The notes under the pieces: generated by a model
The model's input: the letters and a program-made list of their open reading frames with translations, nothing else
Told to the model about the DNA's origin: nothing
Databases searched by the model: none
Position numbers and translations under genes: made by a program
In this document: in pieces, positions 21,982 to 30,536 of the stretch
Numbering within the stretch: the stretch's first letter is position 1
Layout of the letters: each line of letters opens with the position of its first letter
Source of the DNA: Deltaproteobacteria bacterium
GTDB lineage: Bacteria; Desulfobacterota; Desulfomonilia; UBA1062
DNA length: 64,000 nucleotides
Direction of reading: 5' to 3'
NCBI GenBank assembly: GCA_018433775.1
Contig: JAHDQN010000037.1
Coordinates: 62,001-126,000 of the forward strand

Positions 21982-23016
21982 TCAAAAAATCTCGGAGGTT
22001 CGACTTTCTGCCGGGGCCTGAGAATACCGCGTGCCGTGCATGATCTCTGTCCAGCATTGGAGAACATCGTTCTGCTCGCGCTCTTCTGAATAGCATTCAT
22101 TGATGAATGCAGAGGCTTTCCGGGCCATCCTCTTCAAGGTATTGGGGCTGTGAGACGATGTTTCGAGCACCTTGCCAACCTGCCTGGCAAACTCCAGGAC
22201 GTCTCCCATCTCGACGGGAAAGCAATAGTTGGGGTTAAAATACTCCCTGCCTCCCATGCCGTGATAGCCTATGACGATGCACCCGCACGACATGGCCTCG
22301 GCCGGCGGCAGCGAGAACCCCTCGGGATATCCGAAGCTCAGGAATACCAGGGATTCCCGCATGATGCGGGCGGTCTCCTTCTCGGTTTTGCCCTCGATGG
22401 GCACGACGGCAAAGCCGTCCAGGTCGCCCCGATGCTTCAACAGGTTGATCACCTGGATCGCGTGCTCGGGGTTCTTCCGCGGCATGAAGCAGATCTGCCG
22501 CTTCTTATTTTCCTGGAAGGCGAACAGCTCCCGATTGATGGCGTTGTGTATCCTGAATATCCGGATATCCGGAAATGCAAACGCCAGATATTCCCTGTTA
22601 TCATCCGAGACAACCATTGCGGCGGCGATGCCTTCGTCCTTGTACACGGTTCGGAGATCGCCGGGGAATCCGGTATGGCCCGCAAAGGTGTTGTACGTGT
22701 TCTGATTGAAGATCACTTTCCCGGCAGGGGTCGCGAAGAGCCGGTTGAACACCTTGGCCGCCTTGGGGCGGGATGAGGGATTCACATAGAGAGATCCATA
22801 ATTTTCGGGAATTACGAGATAATCATGGTCGCTGAGCTTTGTTTTCTTAATGTATGAGATGCGTGTGGTGTTTTCGAACCACGTGCATCGGAACCCCCGG
22901 TGACGGTGAAGCACTGATGCCTCGTACCCGTTGCGGTTGAGGATGTCCACATGGCGGTAAAGGATCTTCACGCCGCCCACAGGGGTCCGGTAGTCCGGTG
23001 ACCAGTAATATATCAT
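21982..23016 (-). CDS. Glycosyltransferase, GT-B type
   Basis: The 344-residue product begins MIYYWSPDYRTPVGGVKILYRHVD, an acceptor-side GG loop as in GT4 proteins, and carries the donor-site sequence FLSFGYPEGFSLPPAEAM with SCGCIVIGYHGMGG behind it. It is therefore a probable retaining GT-B transferase, again for surface polysaccharide. AAAGGA lies about 12 bases before the ATG, a little far. It follows the hexapeptide acyltransferase gene by 18 bases on the same strand and is convergent with the plus-strand glycan genes. Confidence 0.8.
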   Translation of the reverse strand: MIYYWSPDYRTPVGGVKILYRHVDILNRNGYEASVLHRHRGFRCTWFENTTRISYIKKTKLSDHDYLVIPENYGSLYVNPSSRPKAAKVFNRLFATPAGKVIFNQNTYNTFAGHTGFPGDLRTVYKDEGIAAAMVVSDDNREYLAFAFPDIRIFRIHNAINRELFAFQENKKRQICFMPRKNPEHAIQVINLLKHRGDLDGFAVVPIEGKTEKETARIMRESLVFLSFGYPEGFSLPPAEAMSCGCIVIGYHGMGGREYFNPNYCFPVEMGDVLEFARQVGKVLETSSHSPNTLKRMARKASAFINECYSEEREQNDVLQCWTEIMHGTRYSQAPAESRTSEIF

Positions 23017-23034
23017 GCGAGAGGTTGTCCTTTC

Positions 23035-23784
23035 TTAACCATCATCAGGGCTTGTTGGAATTTCACAGAACTCCAGGAAAGCTTCGAATCCTGAAAAACG
23101 CCTTGTGTTGCGCTGTCTGAAAAGCTCATAGTATGCAGGGGTTGTCTGTCTCTTCACGTCGATGCCTGCTTCTTCAGCATTTTCGACAGTGGCAAAAAGA
23201 TGGAAGAATTCTGTGAAATCCCCGAGCACTGGCGGTGTGCTGCGATTTCGATAAAGAGTCCGGGCGAACTCACGGGCTTCGTCTATCTCGCGCAGTTTAT
23301 ACTTTTTGTAAAGATCTTCTATGGACATGATGACATGGGCCGGGTTGCCCGCTGCCACGGAGTTGTCGGGAATGAGCCCCCTTACCACACTGCCGGCCCC
23401 GATCACGCAGTTGTCGCCGATCACGGTATCTTTCAGAATCATGCTTCTCATCCCGATGAACACGTTATTGCCGATGGTCACAGGACCTGCAGACCCGAAA
23501 CATTCACCGGGATGCAGCTCTCTGAGGACACTGTATTCAAACCCGTGGGTGAGCATGGCGGTTTCAAGGGAGATCTTGACCTTATCGCCGATAGTGATGA
23601 GCTCCGGATTGCTGGGGTCCACAAACTGGGTTGCAGGCTTGAAGAATTCACAGTCCTTGCCGATGCGGACCCCTTTGCGCCTCAGGTACTCTATGAATGC
23701 ACTCGAGCTCCTGTTCGCCACGTCCCGTTTTGTCGGCAGGGAAAACTTTTTCTTCAAAAAGAGAGCCCACTTCTGAAGTGACAT
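23035..23784 (-). CDS. Left-handed beta-helix (hexapeptide) acyltransferase
   Basis: Residues about 50-160 of this 249-residue protein show the isoleucine-patch hexapeptide pattern (ITIGDKVKI, VTIGNNVFIGMRSMIL, VIGDNCVIGAGSVV) ending in NSVAAGNPAHVI, the signature of O- or N-acetyltransferases of the CysE/LacA group. It probably decorates a sugar residue of the glycan made by neighbouring genes. AAGGGGA precedes the ATG. The roughly 90-residue C-terminal extension is helical and not typical of the short sugar acetyltransferases. Confidence 0.85.
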   Translation of the reverse strand: MSLQKWALFLKKKFSLPTKRDVANRSSSAFIEYLRRKGVRIGKDCEFFKPATQFVDPSNPELITIGDKVKISLETAMLTHGFEYSVLRELHPGECFGSAGPVTIGNNVFIGMRSMILKDTVIGDNCVIGAGSVVRGLIPDNSVAAGNPAHVIMSIEDLYKKYKLREIDEAREFARTLYRNRSTPPVLGDFTEFFHLFATVENAEEAGIDVKRQTTPAYYELFRQRNTRRFSGFEAFLEFCEIPTSPDDG

Positions 23785-24006
23785 GAGTCTATCCCCTTAA
23801 GCCGTGCAAAAAAGAAAAATCCGAGCAAGTGCCAGGTGACATCGAGCCGAACAGGGTAAATGCTGAGCGGCGCCGGGATGCGGCCCTTCGTCTGACGATG
23901 GGTTTCCCTGTATGATACGTGATTTTCCTGGCTTGCATAGTTTTGCCCGAATGATCGACCCTTGCGGGGAGGGAAATACCAAACCATATCGAGGATTGTC
24001 AGACGA

Positions 24007-24111
24007 TCTTTTCAATACAGCCGTCTCGTAAAAAAAATCATCGTGATCGAAAAATGCAATATACTCACCTCGCGCTGGCCGAACACCCACATTCATGGCC
24101 GCAACGATCGA
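24007..24111 (-). pseudogene. Remnant of a glycosyltransferase family 2 gene
   Basis: On the minus strand, in a frame different from the decarboxylase, about 30 codons read as a GT2 core: AAMNVGVRPARGEYIAFFD followed by HDDFFYETAVLK. This matches the conserved ARNxGxxxAxGEYIxFLDxDD block with the metal-binding DxD. Neither the first ~80 residues nor the rest of the domain is present: upstream lies the decarboxylase coding sequence, and downstream the frame loses resemblance at once. It is therefore a decayed fragment, probably left by a deletion that joined a GT2 gene to the 3' end of the decarboxylase gene. Confidence 0.6.
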
Positions 24112-25789
24112 TGGAGCTCTTCGTCTCCTCCCAGATTCTGATCCCCATGCTCCGGTGCTCGTTGAGAACCTTCCTGAGCATGTAGGGCTCGGTGTTGGGG
24201 TTGACGGTGATCGCGCGCAGGACCACGATCTTTCTCGGTGCATACCGGGTCGACTCCAGCCGCGTCCTGGACACGAACGAGGTGTCGTGTTCCCGTATGG
24301 TCTTGTGCAGCTCGATGTTCAGGGTGTTGATCAACCTGTTCAGGGCGGTTATTTTCTCAGAGTTGCCCTTCGGATCCTCTATGAGGGTATCCAGCTCTGC
24401 CTTCAGCTCCTCGGGTACGAACCGGTAATTGATGATGTAGAGCTGGGGCCTGTTCAGCAGCTCGAAGAGCGGGTCTTTCTCCACCAGGTCAACAAAGGTG
24501 TCCTGAAGTTTCCTCGCATGGGCAAAGATCAGCCTGTAGCCGTTCTTGCCCAGGACCTTGAGCGAGGCCCAGGGCTTGAGGCTGGCAAACTGCCGTGATC
24601 CCTCGATGGTGAATCTGCCCTGGTCGATTGACCCCTTGCGGATGATATAGTTCGACGTGTGATACAGGAGCTTGGAGTCTCGGTCGTTCTTGAACAGACA
24701 GATCCCCATGCTGTTGGGAGCGAACAGGAGCTTGTGTGCGTCGAGCGAGACCGTGTCGGCCTTCTCGATGCCCTTCATCATCTCCCTTTCCGCATCCATG
24801 AGCAGGGCCCCGCCGCCCCAGGCTGCATCCACGTGGAAGTGCGTGCCGATTTCTTCGGCTACCCGGGCCAGTTCATCGAGGTCGTCGATGTTCCCGGTCT
24901 CTGTGGTGCCCGCAATGCCGACTATGGCGACAAACTTGGTTGGCTTGCCCACGAGCTTGTCTTTCCTGCGGGTTCTCTCGATTATCTGATAGAGCCGGGA
25001 GATGTCGATCTTGTGCTCGCACGGGTGAACGGGGACATGGGCCACGCCCTTCTCCCCGATGCCGAGAATGGTGCCGGCCTTGCAGATCGAGTAGTGTCCC
25101 CGCTTGGACACCAGAACCTTTGCCTGGCGGTACCCATAGTAGTCAAGGGCTCGGACAAGCCCTTCGATGCGAACCCCCCGAAAGGCCTTGCCATCCGGAG
25201 GGAAGGCCTTTGCCATGGCCAGCGTGAGCGCGGTGAGATTGGAGATCGTTCCATCCGAGGTGATGTTCCCCAGCGCTACATTCGGGTTCTGGACATTGGC
25301 GGCGTAAAACTGATCGGTGTTGTTGTATACGAGCCGGTGCATCCAGCAGAGGAACTCCCTCTCCACGAGTGAAGACGCCTTGGCGCTCTCGATCTTCACC
25401 TGGTTCTGGTTGAGGCTCACCGCGATCATCTCGAGCAGGATCATGAAGTAGGGGATGGCGCTCGTCATATGGCCGATGTAATAGGGATTGGCCACCTTTA
25501 CCGAATGCTTGATGACATTGTTTTTTATCTCGGAGAGGACATCCTTGATCAGCATGGGTGCGCATGGTATATCGGTCTTGTTGAATATGCAGGCAAGCTC
25601 TTCAATGGAAACGGACGAGTGTATCCCCCCTTTTTCCTTGAAGAAATCATGTATCATATCAAGAAGGTGAATGCCGAACTCAACGAACCTGTCCGATGAG
25701 TCGGGCATGATGAAGAGTTTCTTCATATATGCGGAGGTTGCCTCTATCCTTCTCTGGTGTGAATGATTCCCGAGTTTTAACGACTCCAT
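24065..25789 (-). CDS. PLP-dependent group II decarboxylase (glutamate/aspartate decarboxylase-like)
   Basis: The 574-residue protein has the group II decarboxylase landmarks: NITSDGTISNLTAL, HVDAAWGGGALL with the PLP-ring aspartate, and Lys353 in SLDAHKLLFAP as the aldimine lysine. It is most like the PanP/aspartate 1-decarboxylase and tyrosine decarboxylase groups, so it may make beta-alanine or another amine; the substrate is not certain. GAGGG precedes the ATG by about seven bases. The last dozen residues (DRCGHECGCSASAR) are read out of frame through a GT2 fragment, so the natural C terminus seems to have been replaced at a deletion junction. It is divergent from rsmI. Confidence 0.85.
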   Translation of the reverse strand: MESLKLGNHSHQRRIEATSAYMKKLFIMPDSSDRFVEFGIHLLDMIHDFFKEKGGIHSSVSIEELACIFNKTDIPCAPMLIKDVLSEIKNNVIKHSVKVANPYYIGHMTSAIPYFMILLEMIAVSLNQNQVKIESAKASSLVEREFLCWMHRLVYNNTDQFYAANVQNPNVALGNITSDGTISNLTALTLAMAKAFPPDGKAFRGVRIEGLVRALDYYGYRQAKVLVSKRGHYSICKAGTILGIGEKGVAHVPVHPCEHKIDISRLYQIIERTRRKDKLVGKPTKFVAIVGIAGTTETGNIDDLDELARVAEEIGTHFHVDAAWGGGALLMDAEREMMKGIEKADTVSLDAHKLLFAPNSMGICLFKNDRDSKLLYHTSNYIIRKGSIDQGRFTIEGSRQFASLKPWASLKVLGKNGYRLIFAHARKLQDTFVDLVEKDPLFELLNRPQLYIINYRFVPEELKAELDTLIEDPKGNSEKITALNRLINTLNIELHKTIREHDTSFVSRTRLESTRYAPRKIVVLRAITVNPNTEPYMLRKVLNEHRSMGIRIWEETKSSIDRCGHECGCSASAR

Positions 25790-25839
25790 AGAGAACCCTC
25801 GTATTTGATTTTATGCAAAATTGATATATAGCACAATCT

Positions 25840-26700
25840 ATGGTTGCTGAGAAAGAGGAAAAAGCATCCCAAGGTGCGGTCAAAGCTACGCTTTTTCTCG
25901 TACCCACACCTATCGGGAATCTCAAGGATATCACTCTGAGGGCCCTGGATGTGCTTCGCGAGGTCGATCTCATCGCCTGCGAAGACACGAGACATACACG
26001 CAAGCTATTGTCTGCATATGGGATTCATACACCGCTCGTTTCGTACGAGAAGTTCAGCGAAAAAAAGAAGGCGTCCCGGATCATGGAAGAGCTGGCCGGA
26101 GGCAGAAGCGTCGCGCTGGTCAGCGACGCCGGCACCCCGCTGATCAGCGACCCGGGCTCTGTGCTGATCCGGACGGCCAGAGACATGGGTGTGAGGATCG
26201 AAGCACTCCCCGGGCCCAGTGCCGTGACCGCTGCCGTATCCGCGTCGGGCATGAGCGGCGCCTTCCGTTTCATGGGCTTTTTCCCCAGGCAGAAGAGCGC
26301 AGCGGTGAGGGAGGTCATGCGGATGGAGCTCTCATCGGACCACACAGTGTTTTATGAATCGCCCCACAGGATCATCGCGACCTTGACGCTTCTGGATGAG
26401 CACCTGGGGGATCGGCCGGTTTTTCTTGCGCGCGAGATATCGAAGATGCATGAGGAGCATCTTTTCGGCACTGCCGGCGATGTCCTGAGGGAGTTGTCCG
26501 ACCGCCGCAATGTCGGGGAAATCACGGTCGTGGTGCAGGGGGCTGAACAGGAATCAACGGTCGATGAAGATATGTTGAGGAAGAGGGCCCGTCAGCTCAT
26601 GGACCGGGCGTATTCGAAGAAGGATATCCTCCGGGTTCTGGTGGATGAGACGGGCCTGAGAAGAAACCGGATTTACGAAATACTTCAGGATATTGGCTAA
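25840..26700 (+). CDS. rsmI: 16S rRNA (cytidine1402-2'-O)-methyltransferase
   Basis: RsmI methylates the 2'-OH of C1402 in the ribosomal decoding centre. The 286-residue product shows the family's tetrapyrrole-methylase-like fold with VPTPIGNL, CEDTRHTR, SDAGTPLISDPG, the SAM-binding PGPSA and FYESPHRI. Length is normal. The gene starts 50 bases from the divergent decarboxylase; the intervening AT-rich segment probably holds promoters for both. The ATG at 25840 lacks an obvious ribosome site. Confidence 0.95.
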   Translation: MVAEKEEKASQGAVKATLFLVPTPIGNLKDITLRALDVLREVDLIACEDTRHTRKLLSAYGIHTPLVSYEKFSEKKKASRIMEELAGGRSVALVSDAGTPLISDPGSVLIRTARDMGVRIEALPGPSAVTAAVSASGMSGAFRFMGFFPRQKSAAVREVMRMELSSDHTVFYESPHRIIATLTLLDEHLGDRPVFLAREISKMHEEHLFGTAGDVLRELSDRRNVGEITVVVQGAEQESTVDEDMLRKRARQLMDRAYSKKDILRVLVDETGLRRNRIYEILQDIG

Positions 26701-26756
26701 AGTTTTTTCTCCGGATGACGATACGTGAGATGTAGAACTCTGAAAAGGGGAAGAGT

Positions 26757-27020
26757 ATGAAGATTAATCCTGAAATATCGAATGTTATCAATCTCGTGAA
26801 GAAAGACGGAGACCATCAGAAAAAGGCTCAGGAAAAGGTGGAGAGCCAGAGCAGGATGGAAGATATCATATCCGTTGAAAACAGGGCGGCTTCCCGCTCA
26901 GAGGCAGAGAATGTCGAGGAGGCCCGTGAGCTGTTGACCGATGTCATGAAGAAGATGGAGAATTCGTCGGCCGATGTGCACAATCTGAATCAGTACAGGA
27001 TTTCTCAGCTGATCAGTTAG
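26757..27020 (+). CDS. Small helical protein of unknown function
   Basis: An 87-residue, charged, largely helical protein without signal peptide or membrane segment. AAAAGGGGAAG precedes the ATG at good spacing and codon use is like that of its neighbours, so it is probably real. The segment MEDIISVENRAASRSEAENVE is followed by a second amphipathic helix. It recalls the short helical proteins encoded with flagellar genes in deltaproteobacteria, but I cannot name a family. It lies 56 bases behind rsmI and is followed by a terminator-like hairpin. Confidence 0.6.
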   Translation: MKINPEISNVINLVKKDGDHQKKAQEKVESQSRMEDIISVENRAASRSEAENVEEARELLTDVMKKMENSSADVHNLNQYRISQLIS

Positions 27021-27039
27021 TCCTTATATGACCGGATCC

Positions 27040-27085
27040 GGGAAAGAGCGCATCGACCGGCGTCTTTCCCTTGAGCCGTTTTTAA
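27040..27085 (+). terminator. Probable terminator after the small protein gene
   Basis: GGGAAAGA at 27040-27047 pairs with TCTTTCCC at 27063-27070 around a 15-base loop, and a TTTTT run follows at about 27079-27083. It lies between the stop of the 87-residue gene and the convergent stop of the HDOD gene. Confidence 0.5.
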
Positions 27086-27088
27086 GGT

Positions 27089-28174
27089 TTATCCCTGATC
27101 CGACCCCTCCCGGGGCGCTCCCGATTCACCCTGCTTCACCTCTCCGATGTGCCGTATCCTCTTGAGGTCTCTCGTGATCTCGGGCATGAGGATGCTCTCT
27201 ATCTTGGGCGGCTTTTTGACGAAACGATAATAATCATCGCCGATGTAGGTGCCGGTGATGTCCTGGCTGAAATTCTTTGCCGCAATGTCCGATATGCTCA
27301 GGATAGCCAGCTCCTTGATGATATCGGGTGATGCCTGGGCCACTTCCCTTAAGGGCCAGAACATGGGCCAGTGATGCCGCCCGATCGCGTTGCTCAGCCT
27401 CTCGGGCATCTGCCAGCGCCTGGCGAGGATACCTCCCAGGGTGGCGTGATCGATGCCGTAGAGCTCGGTCTCCTGTCTCAACCGCTCTCTCGGATCATGG
27501 GAAAAACTGTTCTCGGGCTGGGGGAGGGATTGCAGCATGATGGTTCTGGCGATATCATGGAGCATGCCCAGGGTGACCATGGTTCCTCCCGGAACCCCGA
27601 TTCTCGATGCGCTGGCAAGGTAGGCCGCGATCGTGGAGGTGAGGTTTGCGTGAATCCATTCCTCGCGGTTGGGCTTGATCCCGATCCTTGACGCCCGCTC
27701 TTCCATGACGATGCGATAGATTTCGTTGTAGCCGAGGATCACGATCGCGTTGAAGATATTGTCGACCTTTTGTACAAGCCCGTAATAGGGCGAATTCACT
27801 CGTTTGAGTATGAATGAGGTGAGCCCCTGGTCGGTTATGATGAGCCTGCTGATATCCTTGGGGTTGATGTCCGGATCGTTCAGCCTCGCCGAGAGGTCGG
27901 TGATCAGGGGCGAGATCGAATCGATACTGTTTATGATCTTTTCAACCTCGGGAGGGATTCCGGTGAGCAGCTCTCTCTCGGGTCTCCAGTCGAGGTCGTA
28001 AGCGGTTGCGAAGGTATCGAGGTTGTCTTCGGCCGAGATGCTGACATAGTGGGCGGGGGCTTTCTTTCTGGGGGGAGCGGTTTTTTTCGAGTGGATTTTC
28101 ACGAGGATCGCAACTGCAGCAAGCCCGATCACCGCATAAAGGATAATCCACACTATCTGTCCGGTTTCCATCAT
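27089..28174 (-). CDS. Membrane-anchored HDOD domain protein
   Basis: The 361-residue protein has an N-terminal transmembrane helix (about residues 7-25), a basic linker, then a HDOD domain (about 70-290) with LIITDQGLTSFILKRVNSPYYGL and the HD-like LGMLHDIART and HATLGGILARRW. HDOD domains resemble HD phosphohydrolases but usually lack complete metal sites and act in signalling, often beside c-di-GMP systems. It is divergent from a second, soluble HDOD gene about 125 bases away. Two adjacent ATGs are possible starts. Target unknown. Confidence 0.88.
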   Translation of the reverse strand: MMETGQIVWIILYAVIGLAAVAILVKIHSKKTAPPRKKAPAHYVSISAEDNLDTFATAYDLDWRPERELLTGIPPEVEKIINSIDSISPLITDLSARLNDPDINPKDISRLIITDQGLTSFILKRVNSPYYGLVQKVDNIFNAIVILGYNEIYRIVMEERASRIGIKPNREEWIHANLTSTIAAYLASASRIGVPGGTMVTLGMLHDIARTIMLQSLPQPENSFSHDPRERLRQETELYGIDHATLGGILARRWQMPERLSNAIGRHHWPMFWPLREVAQASPDIIKELAILSISDIAAKNFSQDITGTYIGDDYYRFVKKPPKIESILMPEITRDLKRIRHIGEVKQGESGAPREGSDQG

Positions 28175-28298
28175 TCTGTCTTATCGGGAAACCGAGGGCC
28201 ACTCTTTAGGAGAATTCATGTCATGGGAAAGTTATCCCTTCATCCCGGATATGAAAGTGCTCTAAAGAAAGCGGCCCACTCTTCCGAGTGGTTGAAGA

Positions 28299-29195
28299 GT
28301 GGAGGAACTATACTTTTCCGAGCAGAGCAGGGAACACATTCTCGGTCTCCTTTCGAGGTGCACGGATATCCTTACCCTGCCCCATATCGTGCACCAGATC
28401 CTGGATGTGGCTTCAGGCAAGAACTCATCCGCTTCCGATCTGACCTCCCTGATCGAGAGCGACCCCGCCCTGACGGCGAGGATCCTCTCCGTTGCCAACT
28501 CTTCGTACCTGGGGTTCACCAAGAAGGTGTCGACCATCTCCCATGCCGTGGTGGTTCTGGGGTTTCAGGAGATTCAGAATCTGGCCTTGAGCATGTCGGT
28601 TGTCCAATTGTTCGACCGCAGAGGCTCGGAGTTCACGGAAAAACTCTGGAGACACAGTTTCTCCGTGGGAGTGGGGTCCCGGATGCTCGCTTCGTACCTC
28701 AACCTCAGGATGGACGGAAAGTATTTCGTGAGCGGACTCCTTCACGACATGGGCAAGGTGTTTCTCTCCCAGTACCTCCCGGAAAAGTTCAACGAAATGC
28801 TCACCGTGCTGGAGCGGCAGGATGTCAGGACCACCTACCACGCCGTGGAAGAGAAGTTCTTCGGGATGACGCACGCAGAGGTGGGAGGGAAACTTCTGGA
28901 GGCCTGGATGTTCCCCCGGGAGATCGTCGATGCCGTGGCCTGGCACCACGAACCGCACCGGTCCGGCTCGAATCAGGCCCTGGCGGCGTGTGTTCACCTG
29001 GCCGATCTCCTGTGCACGATCAAGGGCGTATCACCCCTGAAGGACCGCTATTTTCTCCCCATGGACAAGAAGATCGTGCCGGTCCTGTACGACCTGAGGG
29101 AGAACTTCAGCACCGAGGGCCTCATCGCCCTGATGGGGCAGCTCGACCTGGAAACAGACCGGCAGAGAGCCCTGCTTTCCGCGTTCAGGTGGTAG
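28299..29195 (+). CDS. HDOD domain protein
   Basis: This 298-residue protein is nearly all HDOD domain: LPHIVHQILDVA, LIESDPALTARILSVANSSYLGF, SGLLHDMGKVFL and TWHHEP-type AVAWHHEPH. It keeps His-Asp in LHDMGK. The GTG at 28299 is the first possible start, because an in-frame TGA lies just before it; no good ribosome site is visible. It forms a divergent pair with the membrane-bound HDOD gene, which suggests a shared regulatory role. It converges on the phosphoglycerate-mutase-like gene. Confidence 0.87.
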   Translation: MEELYFSEQSREHILGLLSRCTDILTLPHIVHQILDVASGKNSSASDLTSLIESDPALTARILSVANSSYLGFTKKVSTISHAVVVLGFQEIQNLALSMSVVQLFDRRGSEFTEKLWRHSFSVGVGSRMLASYLNLRMDGKYFVSGLLHDMGKVFLSQYLPEKFNEMLTVLERQDVRTTYHAVEEKFFGMTHAEVGGKLLEAWMFPREIVDAVAWHHEPHRSGSNQALAACVHLADLLCTIKGVSPLKDRYFLPMDKKIVPVLYDLRENFSTEGLIALMGQLDLETDRQRALLSAFRW

Positions 29196-29227
29196 CCGCA
29201 TCAGCACTTCGGAGCGGGCAGGGAGAC

Positions 29228-30424
29228 TTATCGTGAAAGGAGTCTCCCCAGGAGCGTATGCCCTTCCTCGATGAAGAGACCGGTCTGTGCTGCGTCCCTT
29301 TCCGTAAACCGCCGGTTGTTGTTGCCGGGTGCGGTACTGTCGTACATGACAAAGGGTACCGGATCCGGTGTATGGGTCTTTTTCGCTATGGGAGTGGGAT
29401 GGTCGGGCAGGAAGAGGACCCGGAAGGGATCGCCCAGTCCTTCCATGCTCCTGACGATATGGCCCACCACCATCTCGTCGAAGTCTTCGATGGCCTTGAT
29501 CTTTTCCCGGAGAAGGCCGCCGTGCCCTGCCTCGTCAGGGGCCTCCACGTGCACGTAGACCAGGTCGTGGTCGGAGAGTGCCTTGAGGGCCGCCCGCGCC
29601 TTGCCTTCGTAGTTGGTGTCTATCCAGCCGGTTGCCCCCGGGACATGGATGATCTCCATCCCCCTGAGAATGCCCAGGCCTTTCAGCAGGTCAACGGCCG
29701 AAATCATGGCCCCTGAGACGCCGTATTCTTCTTTCAGGGTGGGCACATTCAGCCCTTTCCCCTCGCCCCAGGGCCAGATGGCCGTGGCCTCCCGCTTGCC
29801 CTGCTTTCTCCGGGCGATGTTGACGGGATGATCCTGAAGCACCTCGATGGATTGCCGGATGAGTCCCTTGAGCAGTTCGTCGTTCGGGAGGTGCGCCTCG
29901 AGGTATTCGCCGGTGATGTCATGGGGCGGGGTGGTCTTGAGCCCCTCGTGTTCGTAACCGTGTATCACCATGAGATGCCGATACTCGATCCCCGGGTAGA
30001 CCCGGATATTCGCATGGTCCCGGACCATGGTCTGTATCGCCTCGATGAGCTCTCCCGCTTCCTGGGTGGACACGTGATCGGCACAGTAATCCTCCAGGAT
30101 CAGGCCCTTTTCACGCAGGGAGACCGTCACGAGATTAATTCTGAAGGCGGTATCGTCGGATTTCAGCTCGACCCCCATGCTGACCGCCTCGATGGGGGCC
30201 CTTCCGTTGTAGAAGACTCCGGGGTCCAGCCCGAGGACGGTCATATTCGCCACGTCGCTCCCCGGGGGAAAGCCCTCCTTCACCGTGCGCACCATCCCGA
30301 GCTCGCCGCGGGAGGCAAGCTTGTCCATATACGGGGTGTTCGCCACGTCGAGAGGGGTTTTGCCGCCGAGATCTTCCAGGGGCTCGTCGGCCATGCCGTC
30401 GCCAAGCAGTATGATGCTCTTCAC
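29228..30424 (-). CDS. Archaeal-type cofactor-independent phosphoglycerate mutase family, proposed homoserine kinase
   Basis: The 398-residue protein belongs to the alkaline-phosphatase superfamily: GDGMADEPLEDLGGKTPLD with the first metal aspartate, GSDVANMTVLG with the nucleophile serine, and HVEAPDEAGHGG plus HTPDPVPFV in the metal region. Two roles are known or proposed for this family: 2,3-bisphosphoglycerate-independent phosphoglycerate mutase (ApgM) and homoserine kinase. Its position directly upstream of hom, and the lack of a classical thrB nearby, favour the second, but this is inference. Start is GTG at 30424 with AAAGGA nine bases upstream. A GGGAGACT/AGTCTCCC hairpin (29221-29248) spans its stop. 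Confidence 0.82.
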   Translation of the reverse strand: MKSIILLGDGMADEPLEDLGGKTPLDVANTPYMDKLASRGELGMVRTVKEGFPPGSDVANMTVLGLDPGVFYNGRAPIEAVSMGVELKSDDTAFRINLVTVSLREKGLILEDYCADHVSTQEAGELIEAIQTMVRDHANIRVYPGIEYRHLMVIHGYEHEGLKTTPPHDITGEYLEAHLPNDELLKGLIRQSIEVLQDHPVNIARRKQGKREATAIWPWGEGKGLNVPTLKEEYGVSGAMISAVDLLKGLGILRGMEIIHVPGATGWIDTNYEGKARAALKALSDHDLVYVHVEAPDEAGHGGLLREKIKAIEDFDEMVVGHIVRSMEGLGDPFRVLFLPDHPTPIAKKTHTPDPVPFVMYDSTAPGNNNRRFTERDAAQTGLFIEEGHTLLGRLLSR

Positions 30425-30536
30425 AGTCTCATGTCCTTTCGTTCATCGAACTGGCTTTAAAGGGAGAACGTTTTCATGGGCTACTTTCTCATCCATCCGC
30501 CGTAAAAAACGTGAAACTTTTTATCAAGGTAACCGT

